Positions 29,650 through 42,090 of a stretch of DNA of 64,000 bases are shown here, in pieces. This DNA comes from Lumbricus rubellus. Taxonomy: Eukaryota; Annelida; Clitellata; Crassiclitellata; Lumbricidae. The stretch covers positions 31,941,869-32,005,868 of the forward strand of contig OX243824.1 of the NCBI GenBank assembly GCA_945859605.1, written 5' to 3'. The position numbers were made by a program, and so were the translations under genes. How positions within the stretch are numbered: the stretch's first letter is position 1; each line of letters starts with the position of its first letter. The notes below the pieces were generated by a model. That model was not told the DNA's origin. It searched no databases and saw only the letters and a list, made by a program, of their open reading frames with translations.

Positions 29650-30645
29650 GTAATTAGTTGACTTGTATTGTATTGTATTGTATTTAAACATTTATAAAGC
29701 GCCTCTAGTAGGGTGAACCGTTCAGAGGCGCTCCCAGTGCGCAAGGCCCCGCGAGAAGAAACAGGTTTTGAGAAGAGACAAAGCAGAAGAGAGACTACCA
29801 GAAAGAAGTGTAGAGCGAACAGAAGGAGAAAGAGCATTCCAAAGAGAAGGACCAATTGAGACAAATGATCGAGTAGTTCTAGACCGAGGAACCAAGAGGT
29901 CAAATCTGTTGGATGAACGAAGTGGACGATGGGAGGAAGCCGAGTGAGGACGAAGTAAAACATTAGTCAGATATTTTGGGGCAAGACCCCGTTGAGCCTT
30001 TAAGATCAGAGTGAGGATCTTGAATTGTGTGCGAGCACGGAGAGGAAGCCAGTGAAGTTCATGAAACATAAAGGTAGAGATGTGAGAGTACTTGGGAAGG
30101 CGGGCAATCAATCTAGCAGCTGAGTTGAGAACAGACTGAATAGGTGAAAGACGAACTTTAGGAAGACCAATGAGGAGAGCATTGCAATAGTCAATTCGTG
30201 AGCATATAAAAGCATGAATTAAGGTAGTGAAGATGGAGGAGGAGACAGAGCGACGAATGACTCTGAGACGTCTTAAATGAAAATATGACGAGCGTGTCAC
30301 ATTTGAAATATGCTCAGTAAAGGTAAGTGAGCTATCAAGTACAACACCCAGATCCCGCACACTTGAAGAGAAGGAAAACAGCGGAAATTTTTCAGAGAGC
30401 AGAATGAAATCAAGCTTCTGGAGCTGCTGGGGAGTACCTAGCCAGATGAATTGAGTCTTTGAAGTATTAAGCGAAAGGCGATTAGAAGACATCCATGAGT
30501 GGAGATGATTAGTAAGCGATTCAATATGCGCAACTAACAGCAGCTGGGAAGATGAGAGACCATGGACAAAAGCCTGGACATCATCAGCAAATAGATGGCC
30601 AGCAGCACTACAAATAGGAAAAAGAGAAGAGATGTCTTGTGTCCA
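29650..30645 (-). mobile_element. CR1/L2-type LINE, 5'-truncated, 3' end intact
   Basis: The minus strand encodes the C-terminal half of a reverse transcriptase, including the catalytic GHLFADDVQAF (near 30,595), then LSLNTSKTQFIWLGT, LGVVLDSSLTFTEHI, RIDYCNALLIGLP and LHWLPLRARTQFKI. These are hallmark segments of the CR1/L2/Rex1 group. The frame from 30492 to 29722 is open (256 codons), so this copy is young. After the stop the 3' UTR folds into a hairpin (AGCGCCTCT...AGAGGCGCT around 29,698-29,735) and ends in a (TACAA)n tail at 29,668-29,690. The 5' part is missing. Confidence 0.85.
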
Positions 30646-30770
30646 GCTTCCACTTCAAACAATAACTGTAGAGACAAATTTAATAGCCAACTCTGTTGAT
30701 AACTTCAATCAATGCTTTTCATAACAGTAAACATGTCTACATAAAGCTTTGAATAACTGCAAACGTGTGG

Positions 30771-30774
30771 TGTG

Positions 30775-30858
<84 letters not shown>
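30771..30858. repeat. (GT)n microsatellite
   Basis: An almost pure ~80-bp GT array. Confidence 0.97.
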
Positions 30859-30860
<2 letters not shown>

Positions 30861-31195
30861 AGGTGTGGCTGGACGATCATGGACGGCGTCCATGCACTTA
30901 TTTTTAAATCTGAAAATTCGAAAACTAATTGATGCTCAAATAGAAGTTCCAATGATGAAACGCGTGCTTGTGTAATTGGAAGCTGGACTGGTTCAACTTA
31001 TTTCGTTTGACGAACAGTCCGTTGATGATTCATCCGTTTATGAAACGTCCGCATACCCCTTCTCGCCCCATGTTGCGGGCGCCCATGAATAATATTTGAC
31101 ATGGACATGCAGAGACTTATATGCAACAAATCAATAATTTATATCCTGAAGAAGTTGTCAGCTTACAGTGACATCTGGCATATAGGTATCTAAGG

Positions 31196-31500
31196 CTATG
31201 CATGACAGCTCTTGATAAGATCACACAAAATCAGGGCAGGGAAGTTTATCACCGTCAGCAGCTGTAACGCTGTTACCACAGCTGCGCTCAAGTGTCGGTT
31301 GGACAATATTAGGCCTATTGCATGCTGGCCTAAACCTAAAGACTGCAGCAGGTGAGTAAATGTTCCCATCACTAAGCAACTGTTAAGTGAGTTTAGTGAA
31401 CGAAGGGAAGATACAGAAGTCGGCAGGCGGATGAGGATAAGAAATTGTCTGGGCGCAATGAGGGGGAGCCAGTGAAGGTGATCAAACATGACAAACGGAG
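31196..31500 (-). mobile_element. decayed LINE fragment
   Basis: The minus-strand frame contains FDHLHWLPLIAPRQFLILIRL, which matches the HELHWLPLRARTQFKILTL segment of the LINE at 29.7-30.6 kb. The rest is degenerate. Confidence 0.45.
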
Positions 31501-32279
31501 ATGCGGGACGAGCGAGGAAGTCAGGCTATTATTAGTCTGGCATCTGCATTTCGAACGGAATAGAGAGAGGAGAGATACGAACATCATCCAATTCAGCTTC
31601 ATCTGTCGTTATTTCATTCATTTTTTCCGTCGATGAGAGTTCTTAGTAAGCCGAACGATTGTGTCTTAGCGTGCGTTCTATCCACGTCCGTTGTCTCACT
31701 TTTGTTGTGTGTATCAAGGCTATTTTCAGTGGCGTAACAGCCATACAACGAGGAAAGACAATGTCTAGAGCCCTCTCCGAGGGCCCAAGAGCCACATGCG
31801 TCATAAGTGAAAATTTTCAAGTAAACGTAACTTTTCATTTTTATAGTTTGTAAATGCAAAGTCTTGGTAGGCTATAAGTTTCAACGCTTTGTGATAGGAG
31901 GTGCTCCGGAGTCGTTAAAAATCGAGACGAATGCCCGAGGACATCGGGCATTTTGAACCTGTGTAAGAAACAGAGTGAGTTGGACCTAGGCTACCAGAAG
32001 AAGAAGACATGCATGCCTTAAAGGGCATTGTCAATTTCTTTAGTGCATCACCAAGACCTGCATCTACAGGATCACCACCGCCACATTCCAGCCGTAAATT
32101 CGTCAGATTAACGAGCCGCCTATTAGACTACTTCGAACTCACTCTATGGAGCCTTCTGGGTTAGATAGGGCCTATTATCAACCCATTCTGCGAACCAGAT
32201 GTTTTGATCAAATTTTGGTGACAAGGACGAACTCACAGTCAAAATTAAATTCACTGGAATCTGTTTTATCTCATGAAAG
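31501..32279. other. upstream region of fucosyltransferase copy 1
   Basis: A segment at about 31,730-31,870 is homologous to 38,890-39,015 (both contain AACTGCAAAGTC or AAATGCAAAGTC near the end), a dispersed repeat. Otherwise only unassigned sequence. The last ~40 bp before 32280 match the sequence before the second fucosyltransferase. Confidence 0.4.
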
Positions 32280-34410
32280 ATGATCGCCACAAATCACAAA
32301 AGATCGGTATGCTTTGTCTTGCTCGTCATTTTTCTGGTGGCAACCATCATAGGCATACATCCTAGGATTCCATCCTCACTTAGAATGATCCGTCCTTCTG
32401 CAGTTGCCAACGATTCGAAGACAAAAACGCTGTCGTCGCTGGAGATTTATTGGTCCATCCTCGGTGCCTTCAAAGACATGGCTCCTCCATTCAATGACAT
32501 CGACCAATTACGCAACTATTTCCAGACTAGCAATGCAACACGATGGAAGGTTATACTTCGAGTGGGTAACTTTAACTTCGATCACCTCAAGTGGAAAGAT
32601 GGCTCAGCACATTTAAAGGAGATCAACTGTCCGGTTACCAACTGCCATTTCACTTCTAACATTTCGGATTTCCAGACATCCGATGCTGTCGTCATATCAC
32701 AGTTCCTTGAAAAAGACTTGAAGCACTTCATCCCGAAGCCCAGACACCAGGTGTGGATTGCTCAGCATCTTGAGCCTCCTTATCACAATCGGATAAATCC
32801 GAAGCTCCTCAACGGCTTGGTCAATTGGACGGCTACCTATCGACGCGATTCCACCATCGTTTTACCGTACGGTGCATGGCAGGAGTTTGATGCCAGTGCT
32901 AAAGACAATATTAACATACAAGACCATGCCATAGGACGCAGCAAAAAGGTCGCAATGTTTGTCAGCAACTGCGATGACAGAAACGGTCGTCTTCGGTATG
33001 CTAAGGAACTTAACAAGACCATTCCAGTGCACATCTTTGGCCGCTGTGGTTCTATGAATTGTCCAAGACAACAATCAAAGTCTTGCTCTAAAATGCTGAG
33101 CGAGGACTACAAGTTCTATTTGTCTTTCGAAAACTCCAACTGTCACAGGTATATAACGGAGAAATTGCATGAAAACGCCCTATCGTAAGTAGTCTTCGTT
33201 TTGAAAATGAGTTAATTTCTGACATCATCATCGTCGTTATCGCCATCGTCATCAGTACTGTTCGTGAGGCCAGCCATTTGGCAATGATGAGTTGTCATAA
33301 TTGTTCTAAATCATTTGTCAAGTCCTTTGCATGGACCTCATGCAGTCACATGGATGAGGTGACCTGCAAACAAAATCCTTTAAGCGCCACCATGACTGCT
33401 CTAGCGTTAGATGTACATGTAAGAGCGATCGAGCGACAATTAACCCCTGTAGCTGGCGCAACTGATAGTAGGCCTACTTACCAAATTGGGCCGAAAACGC
33501 CAGTTTTCTTTCGTAAGCGTAGCCTAATTGGCCGGCTATAGAATTCTGAAAGGATCTTGCTGCGAGAAGTGCTTTACAAATGGTCAAATAAGATAAGATA
33601 CAATCATGTAAGAAGTAAATGGCTGGTTATCGGATATCAATTTATTGTTGAACTGCAAGTGTGTTTTTCGTCGACATGGACGCTGTAAGCACGTGTTTGC
33701 CTCTGTCTGCCGCTAGGCTGTGTTTATTGTGCAAAAAGAGATTGGCAAACTGAATTATATTGGGTAAATTGAAATAGACAAACAGAACTAAAAGAGAGTA
33801 AGACAAACCAGCTATTATGTCGATTCGTTATGTAGGCTATTAAGTGAACAAAGTCATTAGCAGTAGGCCTGCGCGTGCATAGCTCAGCGAGTACATGCGA
33901 GGTAGGACCTTAGCGGTTGATGGTGGCGGGGACAGGCATGGGTAATGATGCTGAATCTGACTGTTAAAACGATGTCATCCTCATTTTGTGTAAACGACCA
34001 GACACTTAGTCTACTTGTGCTTTGGTGTCATGTGCCAACAGATTAAAACCTGCCAAAAACGTGATAGAGCTGCATGCATAGCATATAAAATTATATCAGG
34101 GATTTTCCAATTAGTGATTTTCCAATACTAACAGAGTCTTTTTCTTTCCATGTTTTATTCTGTTCTTAGCAACGACATCGTTCCCATAGTGATGGGTGCT
34201 CGTCCAGAGGATTACGCAGCGGCTGCACCTCCTGGATCCTACATTCACGTCGATGACTTTCAAAGCCCTCGTCATCTCGGCGATTATCTGAATCTGCTCG
34301 ATTCAAACGACTCTTTGTATAATGAATTCTTTCGATACAAACTTCGCTATAGATTTATCAAACTCTTTCGTGATATGACAGGCGCCTATTGGTGCCATCT
34401 CTGTACCTGA
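32280..34410 (+). CDS. alpha-1,3-fucosyltransferase (GT10), copy 1, with premature stop
   Basis: Exon 1 is 32280-33184 (905 nt), ending before GTAAGT; exon 2 starts at 34170 after TTCTTAG and joins in frame. The protein is type II: a short cytosolic tail, a signal anchor (VCFVLLVIFLVATIIG, residues ~10-26), a stem, then the GT10 catalytic region with NCPVTNC, WIAQHLEPP, NGLVNWTATYRRDS, VAMFVSNCDDRNGR, FYLSFENSNCHRYITEKL and, in exon 2, PIVMGARPEDYAAAAPPGSYIHVDDF. It would add fucose to glycans in the Golgi. Exon 2 meets TGA at 34408-34410, where the sister gene has TTA; the frame stays readable to TAG at 34537-34539, so ~42 residues are lost. The lost part contains conserved Cys and aromatic residues, so activity is doubtful. 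Confidence 0.88.
33185..34169 (+). other. intron of fucosyltransferase copy 1
   Basis: A GT-AG intron of 985 bp with no embedded gene. The corresponding intron of copy 2 is only 314 bp, so most of the length difference between the copies lies here. Confidence 0.8.
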
Positions 34411-34539
34411 CTACACGTCAACGATTACACGAATGTCACCAGACACTGGTATGATGACTACGAGACATGGTGGAATGGAGTCTGCAATTATAAGTTCATT
34501 CCAAAGGAGGGATGGGCAACATCATGGAGAAGCAGCTAG
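34411..34539 (+). pseudogene. lost C-terminal tail of fucosyltransferase copy 1
   Basis: It reads in frame with exon 2 after the TGA (LHVNDYTNVTRHWYDDYETWWNG...) and matches the end of copy 2, finishing at TAG 34537-34539. Confidence 0.8.
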
Positions 34540-35988
34540 ATATTCCAATAAAGCATTATCGTAATTAAAACTATTCGAAGAGGCAAATTAACATCTCAAT
34601 TCAATGTTACACGTAGGAGAATGTGATGGAGTCTCGAGACCGTGATCTTCAGACCAGAAAACTACGATCTTGGGGTTGATGATGAGCCTAACCAGGAAAC
34701 CTGCGAACTCTGGTTTTGGTCTTGCTCTCGGACTTCAACTTTTTGTCTCAGTTTGAGACTCTGGTCTTGGTTTTAGGTCCACAAATGAAGGCAATAACGA
34801 CAGCTGATGCTGGATTGGATGATGTTCGTCTCTTTAGGGTCGGGAGCTGCTGAAAAGCGATAAGGCAACCATTGAAACTAAATAAAAATTTAATGCGAAC
34901 GCGATAATAGTCATCTTTGTAATGACACTGATACCTGGCCACATCACGGAAGCGTTTGTTTCTTTATGGATTGTTAGGAGGCTTGGGGAAACGTAATTTG
35001 CTGTGAGCCTGAGGTTGACTCCACGACGCATCAGTGTACAAGACTGCGGTCTAGATTTAGTTATTGTAGGTACTAAATTACATCTAATTCGAATGAAGTG
35101 ATTCACTTCTTGCACTATTAATTAATTTTCAACAAACTCTTCGTGATGTAGGCCTATAACTTTTTTATTGCTGTAGATAATCAATGACACAAAGTTGCGA
35201 ATTCGGTTGCGTCTACGGTCGTGACAATTAATGGTCTTCAATACTCATCAGTCTTCGTGTTGATGTTGGAGCATTGGTCTTGTCTCTTGGTCCTCTAATC
35301 ATATGAATTTGAATTTCTGTCTAGCTTAGGGCATTGTAAGTAGACGTGTGCACTGAGAGTTTCTTTGTGATGGATACGATAAAAACAACAGTTCAAATGT
35401 TCAATACCAGTATCAAGGTTTGTTATAGTCTCAAGATCTATCAAATGTGTAGGACCACGAATCTGGAATAATATCCAGGATGAAACTCGCGTATGGTTAA
35501 TTATTGCCCTCGCTTCGGCTCTTTAAACGATAGATCTCCACTACAAGGAGTGTCTAACACCCTAATGGAAATACAAGTAAAATGTATTTTGGAGGAATCG
35601 CCGCTAATTCACCCAAATCCGAGAGTGTGTAACCTACATGTTGCTTGCATTTTTAAAGTGTGAACCTTGTTTATTTCTTTCAGATTCTTATAACAAAAAT
35701 TATGATAGCTAATAATGTTACCGATCAATCTTTTTCTAATAATAGGCCTACAGTTGGTCGTGATAACCTAATGCTCTCAGGTGGCACTGGGAGTTACCAT
35801 ATACTGATATCTGGCTACTCAGCACATTGATCGGCTCCTTGCACTTGCACCAGCTCTCTCTATGTCCTTGGGCTCATGAGATCCCATGGCCGTCCTCAGG
35901 TGGCACATCACGGTGTAGCTATATAGGGCAACGGTAATAAACAATAGAGACTTCTTTAAGCTGGTCCTGCCTGGTGGGGGCCTTGTAT

Positions 35989-36137
35989 CCAGTGGCGTAG
36001 GCAAATGGTTGGGGGGTTAACCCCCCCCCCCATTGGCCTAGGGAAAACGTCTTTAAGGTTATTTGTCCACTTATTATAAGAAAAAACAAGCATCCGATCA
36101 TAAAATCCACCATCATAAATTCCTGGCTACGCCACTC
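35989..36137. mobile_element. short hAT-like MITE (149 bp)
   Basis: Ends CAGTGGCGTAGGCA and CTGGCTACGCCACTC, with 8-bp flanks CTTGTATC / CTTGCATC (7 of 8). Confidence 0.7.
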
Positions 36138-36189
36138 CTTGCATCTGCCAGTGACCGTAGCAAACTTCAGAGCGCCTTTGCCAAGATCT

Positions 36190-36202
36190 AGCTATCTATC
36201 AT

Positions 36203-36239
<37 letters not shown>

Positions 36240-36266
36240 TTATCTATCTACATGTATCTATCTATC
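36190..36266. repeat. (TCTA)n microsatellite followed by SINE-tail-like TATATAGCGCC
   Basis: An array of TCTA units with a few interruptions, joined to a fragment TATATAGCGCCGCTTCAAGG, as at 38,838-38,880. Confidence 0.85.
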
Positions 36267-36797
36267 TTTGTAATTTATATAGCGCCGCTTCAAGGAATCT
36301 GATGCAGCGGTTGAACTTTTTGTCACTTGATGATCGGTGTTTTGAGCTTTGGTTGCAGCGATTAACGGATGGCAGCTGTTTGCTGCCTCACATTGTTCAA
36401 TGCCATCACTCGTGAGTCGTGACCTTTGATTCATGCAGGTCACACTATCTTAAGCTCCCTGATAAAGATGACATTAACTTTATTTCTAGATTGCTTTATT
36501 AGACGATTAAAATAGAGGTAGGCTAACTCTTATTTTTGTAGGCCTATTAATTAGTCGTCTCTGTTCACACTGATTGCGGTTTGTCACTTAGGTTTTTAAA
36601 TAAACGATAGGCCCTATATTATATATAATTATATATATTTTTTTATAATAGGTCTATATTACACCAAGATCGAATTATTCTGGTCTGAAGATCACGGTCT
36701 CGAGACCTCATCACAATCTCCTACATGTAACATCGGATTGAGATGTTCTTTTGCCTCTTCGAATAGTTTTAATTACGATAATGCTTTATTGGAATAT

Positions 36798-38389
36798 CTA
36801 CATGTAGATGCTTCTCCATGATGTTGCCCATCCATCCTTCGAAGTGAACTTATAATTGCAGACTCCATTCCACCATGTCTCGTAGTCCTCATACCAGTGT
36901 CTGGTGACATTCGTGTAATCGTTGACGTGTAGTAAGGTACAGAGATGGCACCAATAGGCCGTGGAAACCTCATAACCTTTTATATGTTTGTAATGGAGTT
37001 TATATCGAAAGAATTCGTTGTACAGCGAGTCGTTTGAATCAAGAAGGTTGAGATAATTGCCGAGATGACGAGGGCTTTCGAAGTCATCGACGTGAATGTA
37101 GGATCCAGGAGGTGTAGCCGCTGCGTAATCCTCTGGACGAGCGCCCATCACTATGGGAACGATGTCGTTGCTAACAACAGATCACAACATGGAAAGAAAA
37201 GTTAGACTCTGCTAATAATTGGAAAATCATTAATAAATATCGAAAATAAATATATCTGAAAATTAGTAGGCTACATACATGCAGCCCTATAACATTTCTC
37301 GAAGGTTATAATCTGTTGGGAGATGACACCAAGCACAAGTAGACTAAGTGTCTGGTCGTTTCCACAAAACGAGGATTACATCGATTTAACAGTCAGCTTC
37401 AGTCGGCATCATCACGACGTTAACAACGATGATGATGATGATTATTTCAGACCCTAACACATTTTCAAAACGAAAGGTACTTACGATAGGGCGTTTGTAT
37501 GCAACTTCTCTGTTATATACCCGTGACAGTTGGAGTTTTCGAAGGACAAATAGAACCTGTAGTCCTCGCTCAGCATTTTAAAGCAAGATTTTGATTGTTG
37601 TCTTGAACAATTCATAGAACCACAGCGGCCAAAGATGTGCACTGGAATGGTCTTGTTAAGTTCCTTAGCATACTGAAGTCGACCATTTCTGTCATTGCAG
37701 TTGCTGACAAACATTGCGACCTTATTACTGCGTCCTATGGCATGGTTCTGTCTGTTAAGATTGTCTTTAGCACTGGCATCAAACTCCTGCCATGCACCGT
37801 ATGGTAAAACGACGGTAGAATCGCGTCGATAGGTAGCCGTCCAATTGACCAAGCCATTGAGAAGTTTCGGATTTATCCGGTTGTGGTAAGGAGGCTCAAG
37901 GTGCTGGGCAATCCACACCTGATGTCTCGGCTTCGGGATGAAGTGTTTCAAGTCTTTTTCGAGGAACTGTGATATGACGACAGCATCGGCTGTCTGGAAA
38001 TCCGAAATGTTAGAAGTGAAATGACAGTTGGTAACCGGACAGTTGATCTCCTTTAAATGTGCTGAGCCATCTTTCCACTTGAGGTGATCGAAGTTAAAGT
38101 TACCCACTCGAAGTATAACCTTCCATCGTGTTGCATTGTTAGTCTGGAAATAGCTGCGTAATTGGTCGATGTCATTGAATGGAGGAGCCATGGCTTTAAA
38201 GGCACCGAGGATGAACCAATAAATCTCCAGCGACGACAGCGTTTTTGTCTTCGAATCGTTGGCAACTGCAGAAGGACGGATCGTTCTACGCGAAGAAGGA
38301 GTCCTAAGGTAGTTGCCTATGATGGTTGCCACCATGAAAATGACGAGCAAGAAAACGCATACTGGTCTTTTGTGATGTTTGGCGATCAT
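36798..38389 (-). CDS. alpha-1,3-fucosyltransferase (GT10), copy 2, intact
   Basis: Exon 1 is 38389-37485 (905 nt, donor GTAAGT), exon 2 is 37170-36798 after a TTGTTAG acceptor; together 425 residues. Architecture as in copy 1: signal anchor VCVFLLVIFMVATIIG, GT10 motifs NCPVTNC, NGLVNWTATYRRDS, VAMFVSNCNDRNGR, FYLSFENSNCHGYITEKL, PIVMGARPEDYAAATPPGSYIHVDDF. The C-terminal tail is full (LLHVNDYTNVTRHWYEDYETWWNGVC...). It is a Golgi glycan fucosyltransferase; the acceptor is unknown. It is tail-to-tail with copy 1, with ~2.3 kb between the stop codons, and the duplicated arms extend a few tens of bases past the gene on both sides. Confidence 0.92.
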
Positions 38390-38840
38390 CCTTCATGAGA
38401 TAAAACAGATTCCTACTGCGAGTTCGTCCTTGTCACGAGTCCTGTAAGACAAAATTTAATCCGACCAAAACGTTATTAATTTTGAGCATTGGTTTCAAAG
38501 TAATCGGTGGCTCAACCCATTTATGGTCCGATCTTCTTCTTCTGGTTCCTAGCCTTCTATAGACCTTACAGCTTCAAAGTGACCAACGTCGCCATGCATT
38601 CCTCTCGGTTTTTACCGACTTTGCAACTCTTCCTTGACTTTTCCAAATCCATTTGTCATCACCCAGGCATCAGATGTCGTGATCCTACTCTTATTCACTT
38701 CCCCTTCATTTTGCCACAGATGACCTTCTTAGTAGGCCTAGTGATTGTGTTCCCTATAGCCTGTGCACTACCCACTTCCATTGTATCTCTTTTTGTCGCT
38801 TTATTGTGTGCATCATGACTCCTTTCAATGGCATCTATCT
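38390..38840. other. upstream of fucosyltransferase copy 2
   Basis: The first ~40 bp match the copy 1 upstream sequence; beyond that nothing was recognised. Confidence 0.35.
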
Positions 38841-39015
38841 ATCTATCTATGTGATTTATATAGCGCCTCTTCAAGGGCTCTACTCAGAGGCGCTCAAGTA
38901 GCTATGTATCGAGGATGGACAAAGTCCAGGGGCCGTCGAGGTCCCAAGGGCCCCATGCGTTTCAACTGAAATATCTCATGTAGACCTAACTGTCCATTTC
39001 TTTCAAACTGCAAAG
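38841..39015. repeat. dispersed repeat with SINE/LINE-type 3' hairpin
   Basis: TATATAGCGCCTCTTCAAGG and CTCAGAGGCGCTC form the shared hairpin. The following ~110 bp match 31,745-31,870. Confidence 0.55.
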
Positions 39016-39391
39016 TCTGCAATCTGTATGTACTACGGGAGTACGGGTACTTCATGGTGGATCCACATGATAAGTATTATCTTCAGACACATGTATGTCT
39101 ATGTGTGGTGTCTGCGTAGAACTTCATGGGTCACAGCATGTGTCAGAATTTTGACTCACAGCCGAAACCAACACTCAGTTGTACAATCATGTACGTTCAC
39201 TCTGGTGCACTCCAATATTACACGGGCCCAGGGATGCGCCTGACCTTTATCGACCACTCGGCTCCAGCGATAAAAATTAATATTGCTTGACATACCTAAC
39301 TCTGCCTTCCCCTTCCTCTCTACGTCTCCGTCTCTGTCCCTCCGTCCGTCCGTCTTTCCGTCCCTTCCTCCGGTATGTCTGTCTAACTATC

Positions 39392-39440
<49 letters not shown>

Positions 39441-40029
39441 GTCTCAAAACGATGGTCAGACAGAAGATCCGAGTCCGCTTGGCAGTCTGGCAGAGCTATC
39501 GGCAGAGTAGCTGTACGAGTGTGTCATTTCGGGATGGATGGTTGAGGATCCAAGGACCAGACGAGTAGGGGGTATGAATAATTCTTATGGAATAGCATTA
39601 GGCTAAGGAGAATTGGGGTCTAAATTCCAATTGGGTGAAATAGAGGCTTGGAAGTTTATGCTAGCCAAATTTTATCTCAGGTACAATCATGGTGAATGCT
39701 GAACAAGACGGTCAAGATCTCGAGCAACTAAGCACTCACCTGTTTGTACAAGCAACACTGTCTAGCCTACCACATGTGCTTGAGAGCTAGTGCTGCAAAA
39801 CGCTTAGGCCTACTGTGACGGTGATAGACTTTCGATTCTGCCCTGTGTCTGTGTGTGATCTGAGTTGTTATGCCATGTGTGGTGTCGTTATAAAAAGATT
39901 ATCACCTTAGGATAATGTTTTTTATCGATTGGCTACTTTGTATGCATGTCTTTATGTCATATTCATACCCTGGACATACGGCGAGACACAATACTGCACT
40001 AATATTATACAATAGTTACAATGCTATGT
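39016..40029. other. unassigned sequence with a (TGTC)n array
   Basis: No gene was recognised. A ~52-bp TGTC array lies at 39,389-39,440, and Ser/Leu-rich frames across it are artefacts. Confidence 0.45.
39389..39440. repeat. (TGTC)n microsatellite
   Basis: About 13 tetranucleotide units. Confidence 0.95.
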
Positions 40030-40452
40030 TTTGGATTTGAAAATACACAGAGGCGCTTCCAGTGCGAAGATCCCCCTGGAAAAAGAAAAGTCTTAATTAA
40101 GGAAACGAGCAAAAACATTAGAGCTTCCAGATAAGATCTGAGTACAAATTATAGTAAGAAGATCGTTCCACAGCAACGGGTCGATATATAGAAGCAAAGG
40201 CACGATGCTGAGCTACATAGCAGTCTGAGAGCGTGGGCCATGATGGTCTAAAGAGCCAGGAAGACGTCTAGTGGTAGGCCTAGTTGAGACAGGCCGAAAA
40301 ATAAGATCAGAGAGGTAACGAGGAGCTTTTTCCAAGAGCATCTTTTAGGCAACAAAGAGAATTTTATATTGAATCCTGGCAGTTAAGAAAAGCCAATGAT
40401 GGTGTTCAGTCAAAAAAGTCGAAATTTGAGAGAAACCAGGGAGGCGAGTGAT
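40030..40452 (-). mobile_element. LINE fragment, 3' part (CR1/L2-type)
   Basis: The minus-strand text LITRLPGFSQISTFLTEHHHWLFLTARIQYKILF matches the HELHWLPLRARTQFKI region of the LINE at 30 kb. It ends near the GGCGCTTCCAGTGCG hairpin. Its 5' continuation is at 42,817-43,086, beyond an inserted element. Confidence 0.75.
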
Positions 40453-40670
40453 CAGTGGCGGCACCAGGATTTCAGTTTTGGGGGTTGTTGCCGCAAGCCC
40501 TTCCTGAGTCCCAAGGGACGCAACTAGAATATTTTGTTCCCAGGGCAATAATTTAAAACAAATTAAGCCCATACCGACTAGGGTATCTGAAAGAGCGTCG
40601 CAGGCTCCCCCCAGAGGAGTCTGGGGCGTAGCCCCAAAAACCAACGCAACGCTGTTGACATCGACTAGAC

Positions 40671-41531
40671 CAGTGCTGTCCAACCTTTTTGCCCCCGTGG
40701 GCCGCAGAAGCAATATTCTTGAAGCCGAGGGCCGCAACAATAAGCTCAAAAGCAAAGGAAAAATTTGCTGATAATTTTTAACTGTTTTATGGAATTATTG
40801 TTGGCTAATATATAAATGAACAGTGCATAATAACTTGGATGCTTGATTATAGATCAGCACCAAAATTATTAGGTGCGCTCAGTTGGATTTTAAGCTTAAT
40901 TTGTCGCCCATCCTGGCAGCCACAGTCTGGCAAACTCAAATCTTCATTTCGTCTCCCAGTTACAGTTTTTTTGCTCATCTCCACCCTGTAGATGAGCCGA
41001 AACCAGAGTCAATTCAGTCTAAAGAACAGTCATAGTCGTCGGCTGAGAATGAGCCAATGACATCGCCATTCATCGGTTCTGTCCATTCCCTTCAACCCTC
41101 AGGGCTCCAATTGAACAATCTCTCGAAAGGAAATGTTGCAGCTAGCTTACTTACAGACTGCTGAAACCCTGTAGTCTACACATCTCAGAAACGAACTAAA
41201 AGTGAACGGTTTGGACGATATAGCCATGCGAGGTCAATTTAGTTGAGTAGAGGGATAAAAAAAATGTTCAAAACAAGAAGTCTTTTGACGGTCGTTTGAC
41301 AGACTACGTACGGCAGAGATATAAAGAAGAATGTTGTTGAATTGGCTTTTCCGGTGACTTTTCGAACCCTAGAAACCATTAAAATTTCAATGAAAAAAAC
41401 TTAGATTCGACTAGACTTTGTCCTTCATTTTATTTTATACACAGTGGAAGAATTCCGTATGCTCTGGCGGGCCACTTGAAATTGCTCCGCGGGCCGCATG
41501 CGGCCCGCGGGCCGCACGTTGGACAGCACTG
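40671..41531. mobile_element. 861-bp hAT-like MITE, copy 1 of a near-identical pair
   Basis: Ends CAGTGCTGTCCAACC and GTTGGACAGCACTG with a perfect 8-bp duplication GACTAGAC (40663-40670, 41532-41539). Subterminal GGGCCGC blocks at both ends. A near-identical copy of the same length lies at 54,933-55,793. Confidence 0.93.
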
Positions 41532-42090
41532 GACTAGACTCTAGAGCACGTTTTCGTCTCTTGTTTTTTAGCAGTTAATGAACATTTCAATATTAGCACT
41601 TATTAGGCTGTCATCTTAACGAAGTGGCTCATCATTTCAGTGTTGAAAGTCGTGGAATATGACTTCAAAAGTGTCCCCTTGCATTGTTTAATTTTTTTAA
41701 ATATCCACACTGTAGGCCTAATAGTAGGCATCACATTTTAAGCTGTCACCTCAACTAATTTCGCATAATTATTTCGTTGCTGAAAGAAATGGTTTAAGAG
41801 TTCAATAATTGTGTCTCCACTTTGTATAAATGTTTTAATTTCCACAATCGAAGGGTAGCATTATTTTTTCGATGTCGTCTTAAAAATTGCTCATTATGGA
41901 TAAACAGTGGAAAATACTCTAGACATGTACAATGATATTTCTGAAATATTTCTGAAAAATGCGGGAGTGGTGGATATGAGCATCTCCGTCCCCAGCCACA
42001 AATTGCGGTTTCTCTGGGACCGTCCCCTGGTCCCTAAGTCTCTGCCCATGAGTGCTGCTGCTAAATGAACACACCATTGCTCAATGTTGT

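Larger units (their letters stand above)
34540..36664. other. spacer between the inverted fucosyltransferase copies
   Basis: Mostly unassigned. About 34,625-34,680 is the inverted match of 36,665-36,710 (shared TCTCGAGACCGTGATCTTCA), the downstream end of the duplicated arm. It contains one MITE (35,989-36,137), a TCTA array and a SINE-type 3' hairpin fragment. Confidence 0.5.

Noticed and set aside
39283..39568. Ser/Leu/Val-rich frames
   Set aside because: Translation of the TGTC microsatellite.
40345..40755. Frame with MLLSLLLRPSASRILLLRPTG, repeated at 54,688-55,017
   Set aside because: The shared part is the end of the duplicated MITE read in a chance frame; only the later LINE text is meaningful.
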